A stretch of DNA of 64,000 bases from NCBI RefSeq assembly GCF_000237325.1, contig NC_017542.1, positions 937,501 through 1,001,500 on the forward strand, read 5' to 3'. The DNA comes from Paenibacillus polymyxa M1. GTDB lineage: Bacteria; Bacillota; Bacilli; Paenibacillales; Paenibacillaceae. The notes below the pieces were generated by a model. It searched no databases and was not told the DNA's origin. It saw nothing but the letters and a program-made list of their open reading frames with translations. The position numbers were made by a program, and so were the translations under genes. Of this stretch, positions 38,352 through 47,534 are shown piece after piece. Every line of letters begins with the position of its first letter. The stretch's first letter is position 1.

Positions 38352-39191
38352 ATGGCTCAGAAACAAAAAGGCCCGTTATCCGCATTTCTCGTTGTCCTGT
38401 TCATTCTATTTGCCGGGTTCGCCCTGTTTCCGCTATTTGCCGTGACGCTTGCCTCATTCAAGCCATCAACGGAGCTGCTGCGCTACGGTTTGAATCTCAA
38501 GCTGGAGTGGGCCATCATGTCCTTGAAAAACTATGCGTTCATCTTTCAGGGGACGACGGATTATTTTCAATGGTACTGGAATAGTCTTGTCATTACCGTC
38601 TTGTTTACGGTGTTATGTCTGATATTGTCCGCAATGGTCGGGTATGGCCTGGAGATGTATCGTTTTAGACTGAAAAATGTGATTTTTACATTGGTGCTGG
38701 TCGTGATGATGATCCCGGTAGAAATTATCATGCTGCCACTTTACAAACTAATGATCGGTATGAAGCTGATCAATACGGTATGGGGTGTAATTTTGCCGTT
38801 TGTCGTTGCACCGATTCCGATCTTTTTCTTCCGTCAATATTTGAGCGGAGTACCCAAGGATTTTATGGATGCTGCACGAGTTGACGGTTGTTCAGAGTAT
38901 GGTATTTTTGTGCGGATTATGATGCCTCTGATGGCACCTGCCTTTGCGGCAATGGCTATTTTACAGGCTATGAACAGTTGGAATAACTTCCTGTGGCCGA
39001 TGATCGTATTGCGTACTAACGACATGCTGACACTGCCAATCGGTCTGTCCAGTCTGCTGACGCCATATGGCAACAATTATGATGTGTTGATTGCCGGATC
39101 AGTCCTGGCTATTCTGCCGATTCTCGTTGTGTTTCTGTTCTTCCAGCGTTACTTTATTGAAGGGATGACTGCAGGCGGGGTAAAAGGGTAA
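38352..39191 (+). CDS. sugar ABC transporter permease (AraQ/MalG type)
   Basis: A 279-residue partner permease, three bases after the previous stop. Six membrane segments; the EAA loop is DFMDAARVDGCSEYGIFVRI followed by MMPLMAP. The C-terminus RYFIEGMTAGGVKG is a hallmark of the MalG/AraQ branch. A terminator follows, so ilvA is a separate unit. Confidence 0.94.
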   Translation: MAQKQKGPLSAFLVVLFILFAGFALFPLFAVTLASFKPSTELLRYGLNLKLEWAIMSLKNYAFIFQGTTDYFQWYWNSLVITVLFTVLCLILSAMVGYGLEMYRFRLKNVIFTLVLVVMMIPVEIIMLPLYKLMIGMKLINTVWGVILPFVVAPIPIFFFRQYLSGVPKDFMDAARVDGCSEYGIFVRIMMPLMAPAFAAMAILQAMNSWNNFLWPMIVLRTNDMLTLPIGLSSLLTPYGNNYDVLIAGSVLAILPILVVFLFFQRYFIEGMTAGGVKG

Positions 39192-39245
39192 TCATTACGG
39201 TGCTGAATGAGTCGATTGAATACTGAAATGTATAGAGTCAGGAAA

Positions 39246-39279
39246 GGCGGGTCGGGCATTGTCTCGACCTGCTTTTTTT
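39246..39279 (+). terminator. sugar importer terminator
   Basis: GGCGGGTCG pairs with CGACCTGCT with one mismatch, followed by seven T, 55 bases after the last permease gene. Confidence 0.88.
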
Positions 39280-39403
39280 ATGGATTCAATGATTTTCATT
39301 CTCATTTTCATGGCTATCAACTGCACAAGCTATAGGTAAACGTGGTATGATGTTTGAAAGATTTCAAATACACAGAAATATTCAGGCGGAGCGTGGAGAA
39401 CCT

Positions 39404-40690
39404 ATGGAACCAACAGAAACCCAGAAAACTGAACCGGCCACGGCGTCAACCGTTGGCATGGAGGATATTGTACGGGCGCATCATATGCTGCGTGAGGTGA
39501 TTGTTCGTACACCTTTACAGAGGGATGCCGTCCTATCGGCCAAATATAACTGTAATGTGTATCTGAAGCGAGAGGATCTCCAAGTTGTGCGGTCCTTTAA
39601 AATCCGTGGAGCTTACAACATGATCCGCAGCTTGACTCCTGAGCAGATGGAGAAAGGGATCGTGTGTGCGAGTGCGGGTAATCATGCACAAGGCGTGGCT
39701 TTTTCATGTAACGCGCTCGGCATCCACGGTAAAATATTTATGCCGAGCACAACGCCCAATCAGAAGGTGAAGCAGGTACGTCGCTTTGGCGGAGACAGTG
39801 TAGAGGTTATTTTGACCGGAGATACATTTGACGATGCTTATGACGAGGCTATGAAGGTGTGTAGCGAGCAGGGAATGACCTTCATCCATCCGTTCGATCA
39901 GCCGAAAATTATCGCGGGTAATGGTACGATTGCGATGGAAGTGATGGAGAGTCTGGATACACCTGCGGACTATATGTTCGTGACGATTGGCGGCGGCGGT
40001 TTGGCGGCAGGCGTAAGCACATATGTTAAAACTGTGAGTCCGACCACCAAAGTAATCGGCGTAGAGCCCCTGGGCGCAGCATCAATGACGGAAGCGATGC
40101 GTTTGAACAAGGTCGTTACACTGGAGCAAATAGACAAGTTTGTTGACGGGGCTGCGGTGAAGCGAGTGGGTCAGTTAACGTATGACATTTGTAAACATAC
40201 CTTGGATGATATTGTGAAGGTACCGGAGGGCAAGGCATGTACAGCGATTCTGGCGCTGTATAATGAAAATGCGATTGTTGTGGAGCCTGCGGGCTCGCTG
40301 CCTGTAGCAGCACTTGATCTGTATCGTGAGCAGATTCAAGGCAAAACAGTAGTCTGTATCGTCAGTGGTGGCAATAACGATATTGATCGTATGCAGGAGA
40401 TTAAGGAACGCTCCCTGATATACGAAGGGCTAAAACATTATTTCATGGTGAATTTCCCGCAAAGAGCAGGGGCACTGCGTGAGTTTCTTCAGGAAGTGCT
40501 TGGACCGGACGATGACATTACTAGGTTTGAGTATACGAAAAAGAATGATAAAGAAAATGGCCCGGCGCTGGTCGGTATTGAATTGTTACACAAGGAAGAC
40601 TATCTTCCTTTAATTGAACGAATGAATCGCAAGGGGCTTAACTATACGGAATTGAACAAAAATGAGAATTTGTTTAATATGCTTATCTGA
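39404..40690 (+). CDS. ilvA: threonine dehydratase
   Basis: A PLP enzyme that deaminates threonine to 2-oxobutanoate for isoleucine. The 428 residues from MEPTE contain the PLP lysine in RSFKIRGAYNMI, the glycine loop TIGGGGLAAG and the Ser/Thr contact at CIVSGGNND. One ACT-like regulatory domain fills the last ~90 residues (HYFMVNFPQRAGALREFLQE), which implies feedback control, as in B. subtilis IlvA. I prefer ATG 39404 behind GTGGAG; an in-frame start lies 57 bases upstream. No T-box leader is seen before it. It stands apart from the other isoleucine genes. Confidence 0.94.
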   Translation: MEPTETQKTEPATASTVGMEDIVRAHHMLREVIVRTPLQRDAVLSAKYNCNVYLKREDLQVVRSFKIRGAYNMIRSLTPEQMEKGIVCASAGNHAQGVAFSCNALGIHGKIFMPSTTPNQKVKQVRRFGGDSVEVILTGDTFDDAYDEAMKVCSEQGMTFIHPFDQPKIIAGNGTIAMEVMESLDTPADYMFVTIGGGGLAAGVSTYVKTVSPTTKVIGVEPLGAASMTEAMRLNKVVTLEQIDKFVDGAAVKRVGQLTYDICKHTLDDIVKVPEGKACTAILALYNENAIVVEPAGSLPVAALDLYREQIQGKTVVCIVSGGNNDIDRMQEIKERSLIYEGLKHYFMVNFPQRAGALREFLQEVLGPDDDITRFEYTKKNDKENGPALVGIELLHKEDYLPLIERMNRKGLNYTELNKNENLFNMLI

Positions 40691-40691
40691 C

Positions 40692-40719
40692 AAGGAGCCT
40701 ACGGGCTCTTTTTTTTTGT
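40692..40719 (+). terminator. ilvA terminator
   Basis: GGAGCC-tac-GGGCTC and nine T, immediately after the ilvA stop. Confidence 0.9.
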
Positions 40720-40763
40720 ATATGCAATGTTATGCGTAGTTTATAAATTTCTTTTTATTTGAA

Positions 40764-40777
40764 ATAAAGCGTTTACA
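40764..40777 (+). promoter_or_regulatory. cre-like site before the arabinanase gene
   Basis: ATAAAGCGTTTACA matches the reverse cre consensus TGAAAGCGTTTACA at 12 of 14 positions. It is 112 bases before the start and suggests CcpA repression on preferred sugars. Confidence 0.6.
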
Positions 40778-40888
40778 AAATTGAAGTTGATAGGTTAATA
40801 TATGGGTAACTTCATAAGTGTAAACACTAATGTAATAAGCGTATCACCTGATTTTCATCATAAAATATTAATTCGGAGGTGCGAAAGA

Positions 40889-41863
40889 ATGTTGAAAGCA
40901 TGGAAAAAATCAGTACAGGGTAAATTCGCCCGAACAGCATTTGCTGCCGTAACTTCGGCTGCTTTGTTGCTGTCCGTGGTGCCGTCCACATCGGCCGAGC
41001 ATTGGGCGTTAACAGGCGATGTGGCAGTACATGATCCGTCCATCACCAAGGAAGGAAATGCATGGTATATTTTCTCCACAGGGCAGGGGATACAGGTTCA
41101 AAGATCGGATGACGGACGCAATTTTTACAGATTGCCGCAAATCTTCTTGTCGCCACCATCTTGGTGGAAATCGTATGTACCTAAGCAAAAGACTAATGAT
41201 GTATGGGCACCGGATGCTCAAAAGTACAATGGACGTGTCTGGGTTTACTATTCCATTTCTACGTTTGGGTCGCGCACTTCGGCCATTGGCTTAACTTCAG
41301 CAACGAGCATTGGCGCGGGAAGCTGGAGAGATGATGGACTAGTGCTGCGTACGACGGATTCTGACGATTATAATGCCATTGACCCGAATCTGGTCATTGA
41401 CGCTTCCGGTAACCCATGGCTTTCCTTCGGTTCATGGAATTCGGGCTTGAAAGTGACTCGACTGGATAAAAATACGATGAAGCCTACGGGCCAGATTTAT
41501 TCTATTGCTAAACGTACGGCTGGTGGTTTGGAAGCACCGCATGTTACATACCGCAATGGCTATTATTATCTGTTTGCTTCCATTGATAACTGCTGCAAAG
41601 GCGTAGACAGTAATTACAAAATCATTTATGGTCGCTCGACCAGTATCACTGGCCCGTATGTGGACAAGAGCGGAAAAAGTCTGATGGACGGCGGTGGAAC
41701 GATATTGGATGCGGGGAATGACCGCTGGAAGGGACCAGGCGGACAATCTGTCTATAACAACAGTGTGATTGCGCGTCATGCCTATGATGCCACTGATGGC
41801 GGAAATCCAAAGCTTCTGATTAGTGATTTGAAATGGGATTCGGCAGGTTGGCCTACGTACTAA
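40889..41863 (+). CDS. secreted endo-1,5-alpha-L-arabinanase (GH43)
   Basis: A secreted five-bladed beta-propeller glycosidase of 324 residues that cuts arabinan. A signal peptide of about 37 residues ends in PSTSAEH. The three acids of GH43 are visible: Asp in VHDPSI, Asp in YNAIDPNLVID and Glu in GGLEAPHVTYR. NDVWAPDAQ and DRWKGPGGQSVY are further arabinanase blocks. Length and motifs fit B. subtilis AbnA. The start ATG 40889 follows CGGAGGTG. The nearby sugar importer could take up its products. Confidence 0.93.
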   Translation: MLKAWKKSVQGKFARTAFAAVTSAALLLSVVPSTSAEHWALTGDVAVHDPSITKEGNAWYIFSTGQGIQVQRSDDGRNFYRLPQIFLSPPSWWKSYVPKQKTNDVWAPDAQKYNGRVWVYYSISTFGSRTSAIGLTSATSIGAGSWRDDGLVLRTTDSDDYNAIDPNLVIDASGNPWLSFGSWNSGLKVTRLDKNTMKPTGQIYSIAKRTAGGLEAPHVTYRNGYYYLFASIDNCCKGVDSNYKIIYGRSTSITGPYVDKSGKSLMDGGGTILDAGNDRWKGPGGQSVYNNSVIARHAYDATDGGNPKLLISDLKWDSAGWPTY

Positions 41864-41912
41864 AGAGAGGGTTAATTGAAACTATACCTGTAACGATCTC
41901 ACATAGATATAT

Positions 41913-41949
41913 CCAAAAACTGTTCCTCCCACGGGGGAACAGTTTTTGG
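41913..41949. terminator. arabinanase terminator
   Basis: CCAAAAACTGTTCC and GGAACAGTTTTTGG form a perfect 14-bp stem. T-rich sequence lies in the 3' arm. Confidence 0.92.
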
Positions 41950-41987
41950 CTTGCAATGTCATAGAAACATGCTATTATGAATCAAGT

Positions 41988-42002
41988 TGATAATCATTAT
42001 CA
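41988..42002 (+). promoter_or_regulatory. Fur box of the second iron operon
   Basis: TGATAATCATTATCA, an exact 7-1-7 Fur box, lies 63 bases before the first permease gene. It is identical to the box at 29764-29778. Confidence 0.93.
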
Positions 42003-42064
42003 TTGGCGTTTATTGTAATGAAAGTCGTAATGGCTTTCAGGTATGGAGGGAGTGACCTCACCGA

Positions 42065-43150
42065 ATGCAGTCTAAAGACAGCATGGACAAACATACAGCT
42101 TCGACAGAGAGGAACGCTCCTAAAGTAGCCTTTATAGCCCGACCGGTGCTCCGAGCGGGCAGGATTCGGCAGGCGTTGTTGTTCACAGCTTCGGCTGTAT
42201 TATTGGCTTTGGCCATGTTCGCTGCCATTTCCTTAGGAGCCAAGGATCTGACCATAAGCACGGTGTGGTCAGCAGTGTTTCACTATGATCGTTCGCTGAC
42301 GACCCATCAGATCATTCATGAACTTCGATTGCCGCGTGTGCTCGGTGCAGCTGTCATTGGGGCTGCGCTGGCGGTTGCAGGCTCTCTGATTCAAGGAATC
42401 ACGCGCAACCCGCTAGGGGATACAGGTGTGCTGGGCATTAACGCAGGAGCGATGTTTGTAGTTGCAGTGAGCTTTGCTTTTTTCCCTGATCTACCTTATG
42501 GGACGTTAATTGTTTTGTCGTTCCTGGGGGCACTGATGAGTACCTTACTGGTATTCGGACTAGGAGCTTCCGCGCCGGGAGGATTGACACCCATGAGACT
42601 AACGGTGTCTGGAGCTGTGACAGCAGCCTTGTTAGGTTCCATGACTTCGGGAATTGCGATTTATTTTGATCTAAGTCAGGATCTAGCCTACTGGTATGCG
42701 GGTGGTGTTGCCGGAATCAAATGGTCGCAGCTCGAGATTCTTGCACCGATTTTGCTTATTGTGATCGCTTGGTCTATGGGGCTCGCACGCTCCATTTCAT
42801 TGATTTCAATGGGCGATGAGGTAGCGCTGAATCTGGGATTAAATCTCCGGCGTATCCGGCTGCTGGGGCTACTGACTGTGGTGGTCCTAGCTGGACTTTC
42901 TGTATCGGCTGCCGGGGCCATCGGCTTTGTAGGTTTGGTCGTGCCACATATTGCTCGCAAGCTGATCGGTGTGGATTATCGCCAGATCGTACCATTGTCT
43001 GCATTATTGGGAGCCGTGCTGCTAGTGCTGGCTGATTTGGGAGCGAGAATGGCGAATCCGCCAGAGGAGCTAGCTATTGGAATTATGGTGTCTTTTATCG
43101 GAGTACCTTTTTTCCTCTTTCTCGCCCGTAAGGAAAGGAGGGAATTATAG
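42065..43150 (+). CDS. siderophore ABC transporter permease (FecCD)
   Basis: A 361-residue FecCD permease with about nine membrane helices after a 40-residue polar N-terminal tail. ITRNPLGDTGVLGINAGAMF and GAIGFVGLVVPHIARKLIGV are the family marks. The start ATG 42065 lies 12 bases after GGAGGGA; a second ATG 18 bases on is possible. The stop overlaps the next start by one base (TAGTG). It is the first gene of a Fur-controlled operon. Confidence 0.93.
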   Translation: MQSKDSMDKHTASTERNAPKVAFIARPVLRAGRIRQALLFTASAVLLALAMFAAISLGAKDLTISTVWSAVFHYDRSLTTHQIIHELRLPRVLGAAVIGAALAVAGSLIQGITRNPLGDTGVLGINAGAMFVVAVSFAFFPDLPYGTLIVLSFLGALMSTLLVFGLGASAPGGLTPMRLTVSGAVTAALLGSMTSGIAIYFDLSQDLAYWYAGGVAGIKWSQLEILAPILLIVIAWSMGLARSISLISMGDEVALNLGLNLRRIRLLGLLTVVVLAGLSVSAAGAIGFVGLVVPHIARKLIGVDYRQIVPLSALLGAVLLVLADLGARMANPPEELAIGIMVSFIGVPFFLFLARKERREL

Positions 43151-44175
43151 TGAGACGCTCTCTAGGGGCAGGGGATACAAGAACGACCAAGGCTTGGCTC
43201 GTTTGCTTCGTATTGGCTGGAATCAGTTTTGCTGTCCTTGTTCTGGGTTTGAATACCGGAACGATTCGTATTCCACCGCTACGCGTGCTGGATACACTTT
43301 TTGGCGGAGGCAGCGGACGTGACCATATGGTCCTGTTTGAATACCGGCTGCCGCGGATGGTTGTAACGGTACTGGCTGGAGCGGGACTGGGTGCAGCCGG
43401 GGCGGTCATGCAGGGCTTATCGCGAAACGCACTCGCAGATCCGGGAGTGCTGGGCCTTCATGCGGGGGCTGCTTTAGGACTGGTGATGTATGTCAGCTTT
43501 TTTCGCGATCTGGAAGGATCAGCAGCCTTGTTCATCCCCTTGTTTACCTTTGCAGGAGGTGTCGTCGCAGCGGTGCTGATAGTTATGCTGTCCTATAGTG
43601 GCAGCAGAGGAATCGTGCCTGTGCGGCTAATCCTGTCCGGTATCGGTGTAGCCTCAGGGCTCAGCGCCATAACGCTGTATTGGTCGTTGCGGTTGGATGA
43701 GGATACGTACGCATTTACCGCACGTTGGTTGGCTGGCAGCGTATGGGGACGGGACTGGATACATGCAGTGGCTTTACTGCCATGGATTGTCATTGTATTG
43801 CCCTACGTTCTATCGCAGACACGTAGCCTAAATAATCTGTCGCTGGGTGATGAGACCGCAGCTGGAATCGGTACAAGTGTAAAACGCCAGCGCTTGATAC
43901 TGCTGGGCGCAGCAGTGGCTCTATCGAGCGCCAGCGTATCCATGGCCGGAGGTATCGGTTTTATTGGGCTGATTGCGCCTCATCTGGCTCGCCGTTTGGT
44001 TGGACCGATGTATCAGCATTTGTTGCCAGTAGCCGCTTTGGTTGGAGTCGTCATTCTGGTCACGGCAGATACGATGGGTCGTTCGGTATTTCAGCCGAAT
44101 GCGATTCCAGCAGGTGTAGTGGTTGCTGTGGTAGGAGCTCCGTATTTTTTATTCTTGTTGTCCCGAACCAAATGA
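43150..44175 (+). CDS. siderophore ABC transporter permease (FecCD)
   Basis: A 341-residue partner permease starting at GTG, overlapping the upstream stop by one base. GLSRNALADPGVLGLHAGAA and GGIGFIGLIAPHLARRLVGP are the family marks. The pair resembles the FeuB/FeuC and YfiZ/YfhA sets of hydroxamate or catecholate siderophore importers. No ATPase gene follows. Confidence 0.93.
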   Translation: MRRSLGAGDTRTTKAWLVCFVLAGISFAVLVLGLNTGTIRIPPLRVLDTLFGGGSGRDHMVLFEYRLPRMVVTVLAGAGLGAAGAVMQGLSRNALADPGVLGLHAGAALGLVMYVSFFRDLEGSAALFIPLFTFAGGVVAAVLIVMLSYSGSRGIVPVRLILSGIGVASGLSAITLYWSLRLDEDTYAFTARWLAGSVWGRDWIHAVALLPWIVIVLPYVLSQTRSLNNLSLGDETAAGIGTSVKRQRLILLGAAVALSSASVSMAGGIGFIGLIAPHLARRLVGPMYQHLLPVAALVGVVILVTADTMGRSVFQPNAIPAGVVVAVVGAPYFLFLLSRTK

Positions 44176-44302
44176 CAATAGGATTAGGTTACATATGAAA
44201 CCCAAAGCTGCACATGATGCAGCATGCTAAACAACAACGAAATAGAAGCGTTGAGGATCGAACATTAAAAATAGAGCTTCTATAGTATAGGAGAGAATAT
44301 TC

Positions 44303-45250
44303 ATGAGAAAAAATAGATTTGAGGGTTCAGGGTTTAAACGTTCGTGGATAGCCCTGTTTCTTGTTGCATGCATGATCATGCTGTCTGCTTGTGGGCAAAC
44401 AGCAGACAAACAAGCTAGTAGTACGAAAGCAGCCGATAGTGCCCAAACCACCATGAGTGCGGATTCGCGTATTGCTTCCATGTCTATTCATTTGACGAAC
44501 AATCTGCTAGCATTGGGCATTACTCCAGCGGGTTCGGTTATTGGTGGAGATGTGAAGGATTTTTTGCCCCATGTAAAAGATCGTCTTCAAAATACTCGTA
44601 AGCTGGGGGTTGTCACAGACCCCGATATGGAAGCGGTACTGGAGCTTCAACCTGATCATATTTTCCTCGACAAAAAATATTCGGGAACCGATGTGGCCAA
44701 GTTTGAAAAAATTGCACCGACCGAGGTTTTTGATTTGGATGAAGGTACATGGAAAGATCAATTGAAAAAAATAGCTGCTATGGTTAAACATGAAGCACAG
44801 GCAGACACTTTTCTGAAAGATTATGATACACAGAGGGAACGGGTCAAAAAGCTCATTCATTCCAAAATCGGAGACGGGACTGTCATGGCTGTACGTGTCA
44901 CAGCGAAAGAAGTTCGTGTCATGGGGATGAAGCGTCCAGTAGGACCGCTATTGTATCAGGATTTGGGCTTGAAGCCAGCTAAAGGTGTGGAAAAGATTAA
45001 TAAGGCCTACCAGGTTGTGTCTCAAGAGGTTTTGCCAGATTACGATGCTGATGCCATCCTGGTAATTATCAGTAAAGGTGCGGATGCCCAAAAGGTATAT
45101 AAGCAGCTGGAGGGAAATACAGTATGGCAAGGACTCAAAGCTGTGAAGCAAGGTCATGTCTACATGTTGAACGGACAGCCTTGGCTGGACTATTCCGCGA
45201 TGGGGCACAAAATTGCATTGGATAATGCAGAACAACTATTTTCCAAATAA
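44303..45250 (+). CDS. siderophore-binding lipoprotein
   Basis: A PeriplBP_2 lipoprotein of 315 residues. The lipobox is LSAC in MIMLSACGQTADKQ. SRIASMSIHLTNNLLALGIT and LELQPDHIFLDKKYSG are typical. It lies last in the operon, 128 bases after the second permease, an unusual order; the first iron operon has its binding protein first. A terminator follows. The siderophore bound cannot be read from the sequence. Confidence 0.92.
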   Translation: MRKNRFEGSGFKRSWIALFLVACMIMLSACGQTADKQASSTKAADSAQTTMSADSRIASMSIHLTNNLLALGITPAGSVIGGDVKDFLPHVKDRLQNTRKLGVVTDPDMEAVLELQPDHIFLDKKYSGTDVAKFEKIAPTEVFDLDEGTWKDQLKKIAAMVKHEAQADTFLKDYDTQRERVKKLIHSKIGDGTVMAVRVTAKEVRVMGMKRPVGPLLYQDLGLKPAKGVEKINKAYQVVSQEVLPDYDADAILVIISKGADAQKVYKQLEGNTVWQGLKAVKQGHVYMLNGQPWLDYSAMGHKIALDNAEQLFSK

Positions 45251-45265
45251 ATGCGAAAGTACATC

Positions 45266-45312
45266 AAGCCGTATTCCCCATGCATCTTCTTGCAGGTGGG
45301 GATACGGCTTTT
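45266..45312 (+). terminator. terminator of the second iron operon
   Basis: AAGCCGTATtCCCC pairs with GGGGATACGGCTT, followed by TTTT, just after the lipoprotein stop. Confidence 0.88.
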
Positions 45313-45355
45313 CTGACGATTCCCAAGCTTCGAGTCAGATGGCTGATTGCAAATA

Positions 45356-45397
45356 AAAAAGGAGCTGCTACGATTCCGTAATGAGGCGGCTCCAGCA
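45356..45397 (-). terminator. terminator of the minus-strand membrane gene
   Basis: Read on the minus strand, GGAGCCGC pairs with GCAGCTCC (one mismatch), followed by six T. It lies 18 bases after the gene at 45415-45846. Confidence 0.82.
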
Positions 45398-45414
45398 CTG
45401 TGAGAATTGCGAGG

Positions 45415-45846
45415 TTATGAACGTTTTTTACGCAGAAAAATCGGTTTGAGTCCAATAAAGCCAATAGCCGCAAGCACTAAATTCATCCAAGGTGAGATTT
45501 TGAATACCGGCAGCACACTGCGTAGCGCAAGTCCGGCGACAAGAATGACAACAACCAGTACTACATACATCAAGATGGATTTGAAATTCATTTGGGGCTT
45601 CGCGGGAGCATGGTCTGGCTGTTGAGTCTCCTCGCCTTCTTCCGGACGATCCATGAAATTCATCAGTGCTTCAACCAGCAGAATGGCACCTGCGGCGATG
45701 ATGATGAGGGTGGAAAGGCTAATTTTTTCAAAAGGTTTGATATCCCCGCCTGTAAATGTGATAAACCAACCAATAATCGCCTGTGTCAAGAAAAACATGG
45801 ACAAGGCAACCCAGGCAATAAGTGTATAATTTTTTGCTTTATTCAT
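45415..45846 (-). CDS. small membrane protein of unknown family
   Basis: A 143-residue protein beginning MNKAKNYTLIAWVALSMFFL. Four hydrophobic stretches are seen, about residues 8-28, 40-60, 83-105 and 108-128, with a polar loop rich in Glu, Gln and Pro in the middle. The tail is very basic (FLRKKRS). The start is the ATG with AGGAGGAAGC six bases upstream; in-frame codons before it are ignored. I do not recognise a named family. It stands alone with its own terminator. Confidence 0.75.
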   Translation of the reverse strand: MNKAKNYTLIAWVALSMFFLTQAIIGWFITFTGGDIKPFEKISLSTLIIIAAGAILLVEALMNFMDRPEEGEETQQPDHAPAKPQMNFKSILMYVVLVVVILVAGLALRSVLPVFKISPWMNLVLAAIGFIGLKPIFLRKKRS

Positions 45847-46000
45847 TGCTTCCTCCTGCTTTATGATCGTATCCCAAGCTGCTGGAATCGCCATTTTGTA
45901 ACAAAGACAGTATACGTGAGGAAACGCCGGATGGCAAAAGGCTTTATCCATTATGTATATTACCGCTGCATTCTCCTCAAACTGGATAAAGGGTGAGCAC

Positions 46001-46342
46001 ATGGAGCAACCTGAATATAAAACGTTGAGAGGATGTGGCATCATGGAACTGGAGAACCAGGCAGATTATTCGGTCCAAAAACGACTGACAGGTGCTCCGA
46101 ACGGGAACAGCGGGGAAGCCTTGCTTGCAAACGTGAGTCACCGAAGCGTTCAAGGGACATCTCCAACGTACCGTATATTGGACGATACTGAATTGGCTGA
46201 GGACACAGAATTTGCAGGTGAACTGGGTGAACAGAGCTACCGCAGCCTGTGGCATGAGGATCAAAATAACGGCGCCTCTTGTAAACTGGAGTGGGAGGGA
46301 CGAGTCGAAACCCACCAAATGTTCAGGCACAGCTACGAGTAG
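46001..46342 (+). CDS. hypothetical protein, 113 aa
   Basis: A polar, acidic reading frame starting at ATG 46001 (MEQPEYKTLRGCGIMELENQ) with AAAGGGTGAG ahead; a second possible start is ATG 46043. There is no membrane segment and no recognised domain. A hairpin terminator follows at 46391-46430. The opposite strand also has an open frame here, so coding is not certain. Low-complexity Glu/Gln/Asn content is typical of fast-evolving small Bacillota proteins. Confidence 0.45.
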   Translation: MEQPEYKTLRGCGIMELENQADYSVQKRLTGAPNGNSGEALLANVSHRSVQGTSPTYRILDDTELAEDTEFAGELGEQSYRSLWHEDQNNGASCKLEWEGRVETHQMFRHSYE

Positions 46343-46390
46343 CAAGTCGTCTACTCTAATGTAGCGAATGCACTCTAATAAGCGAGTAGT

Positions 46391-46430
46391 ATGGCGTTCT
46401 CCGGCATCACATCGGGGAGCGCCATTTGTT
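46391..46430 (+). terminator. terminator after hypothetical gene
   Basis: ATGGCGTTCTCCG pairs with CGGGGAGCGCCAT with two wobble or mismatch positions, followed by TTTGTTT. Confidence 0.65.
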
Positions 46431-46617
46431 TACTTCCATCCCGGTATGAACTGACAGGTTGACAAGGAAGCAGGGCGATGATAGACTGACTTTACTATAA
46501 AACTTATTAAACTTATCGGAATTAAAGTGAATGAATATTCTGGATGGATATTCCACGTTACTATATGAGTTTGAATGATAAAATGCTTTAGTGAAGCTTG
46601 AAACAGGGGGAATCAGG

Positions 46618-47442
46618 ATGGAACGGCAAATTGGAATTCGTTTTGAACATGAGGAGCTGGCCGCAACAATTCATTATCCAAACCGTACGAATGAGGGAGG
46701 ACGTCAGAGACGAGTTCCGCTCGTTGTCATTTGTCACGGTTTTGTGGGCAATCGTATCGGAGTCGATCGATTGTTCGTCAAGACTGCGCGTGAATTGGCC
46801 GAAGGTGGATATTTTGTACTGCGCTTTGACTTTGCCGGTTGTGGGGAAAGTACGGGTGAATACGGCAAGCAGGGGCTCGAATCCATGATCAATCAGACAC
46901 GCACAGTGTTGGATTACGCCGTGAATTGCGCGGACATTGACCCGACCAAGGTGACGCTGATCGGTCACAGTTTGGGGGGCGCTGTTGCCCTGCTCACAGC
47001 CGTTCGGGACAAGAGAGTACAAAACCTGGTCCTTTGGTCAGCTGTCGGCTATCCGTTAAACGACATTGTCAAAATTACGGAGCGAAGCGTGTACGACGAG
47101 TCTGTTAAAACCGGTCATGCAGACTACTTGGGCTATAAGTTCACACCAGCTTATTTTGAGTCATTAGCTCAATTCCAACCGTTCCAAGAGGCCGTTAAAT
47201 TTAACGGTGATGTGCTCGTTATTCATGGCACCTCGGATGATATCATTCCTGTGGATTATGCATTTCTGTTTCAAAAGGTATTCTGGATGCGTCCAGAGGG
47301 ACGCTGTGATAAGGAGATTATTTTCCAGGGAGATCACACTTTCTCGTCAGGTAAAGAGCGGCAACAGCTGATTGACCGCACACTGGAATGGCTGGATGAA
47401 CAGGAAAATATTCAACGGGATTGGCAGCACTGGATGATCTGA
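46618..47442 (+). CDS. alpha/beta hydrolase
   Basis: A 274-residue serine hydrolase. The oxyanion HG motif is VVICHGFVGNRIG, the nucleophile lies in LIGHSLGGAVAL, the Asp in IHGTSDDIIPVDY and the His in FQGDHTFSS. It resembles cinnamoyl esterase/acylaminoacyl-peptidase-like hydrolases of Bacillota. ATG 46618 is chosen behind AGGGGGAATC over an upstream in-frame start. No signal peptide is seen. The substrate is unknown. Confidence 0.91.
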   Translation: MERQIGIRFEHEELAATIHYPNRTNEGGRQRRVPLVVICHGFVGNRIGVDRLFVKTARELAEGGYFVLRFDFAGCGESTGEYGKQGLESMINQTRTVLDYAVNCADIDPTKVTLIGHSLGGAVALLTAVRDKRVQNLVLWSAVGYPLNDIVKITERSVYDESVKTGHADYLGYKFTPAYFESLAQFQPFQEAVKFNGDVLVIHGTSDDIIPVDYAFLFQKVFWMRPEGRCDKEIIFQGDHTFSSGKERQQLIDRTLEWLDEQENIQRDWQHWMI

Positions 47443-47534
47443 TTTCAGGGTGTAACGGATTGTATTGGAAATTGCTCCTCCGCCGGAGTAAAATGAAAGA
47501 GTAACACTATACTGGCGTGTGGAGGTTGGCAGCG

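Noticed and set aside
39290..39306. Fur-like sequence before ilvA (TGATTTTCATTCTCA)
   Set aside because: Matches the 7-1-7 box at 12 of 14 informative positions, but the region is simply T-rich and ilvA has no iron link. Not strong enough.
39280..39403. T-box leader for ilvA
   Set aside because: The leader is only about 120 bases and lacks the T-box sequence and the specifier stem.
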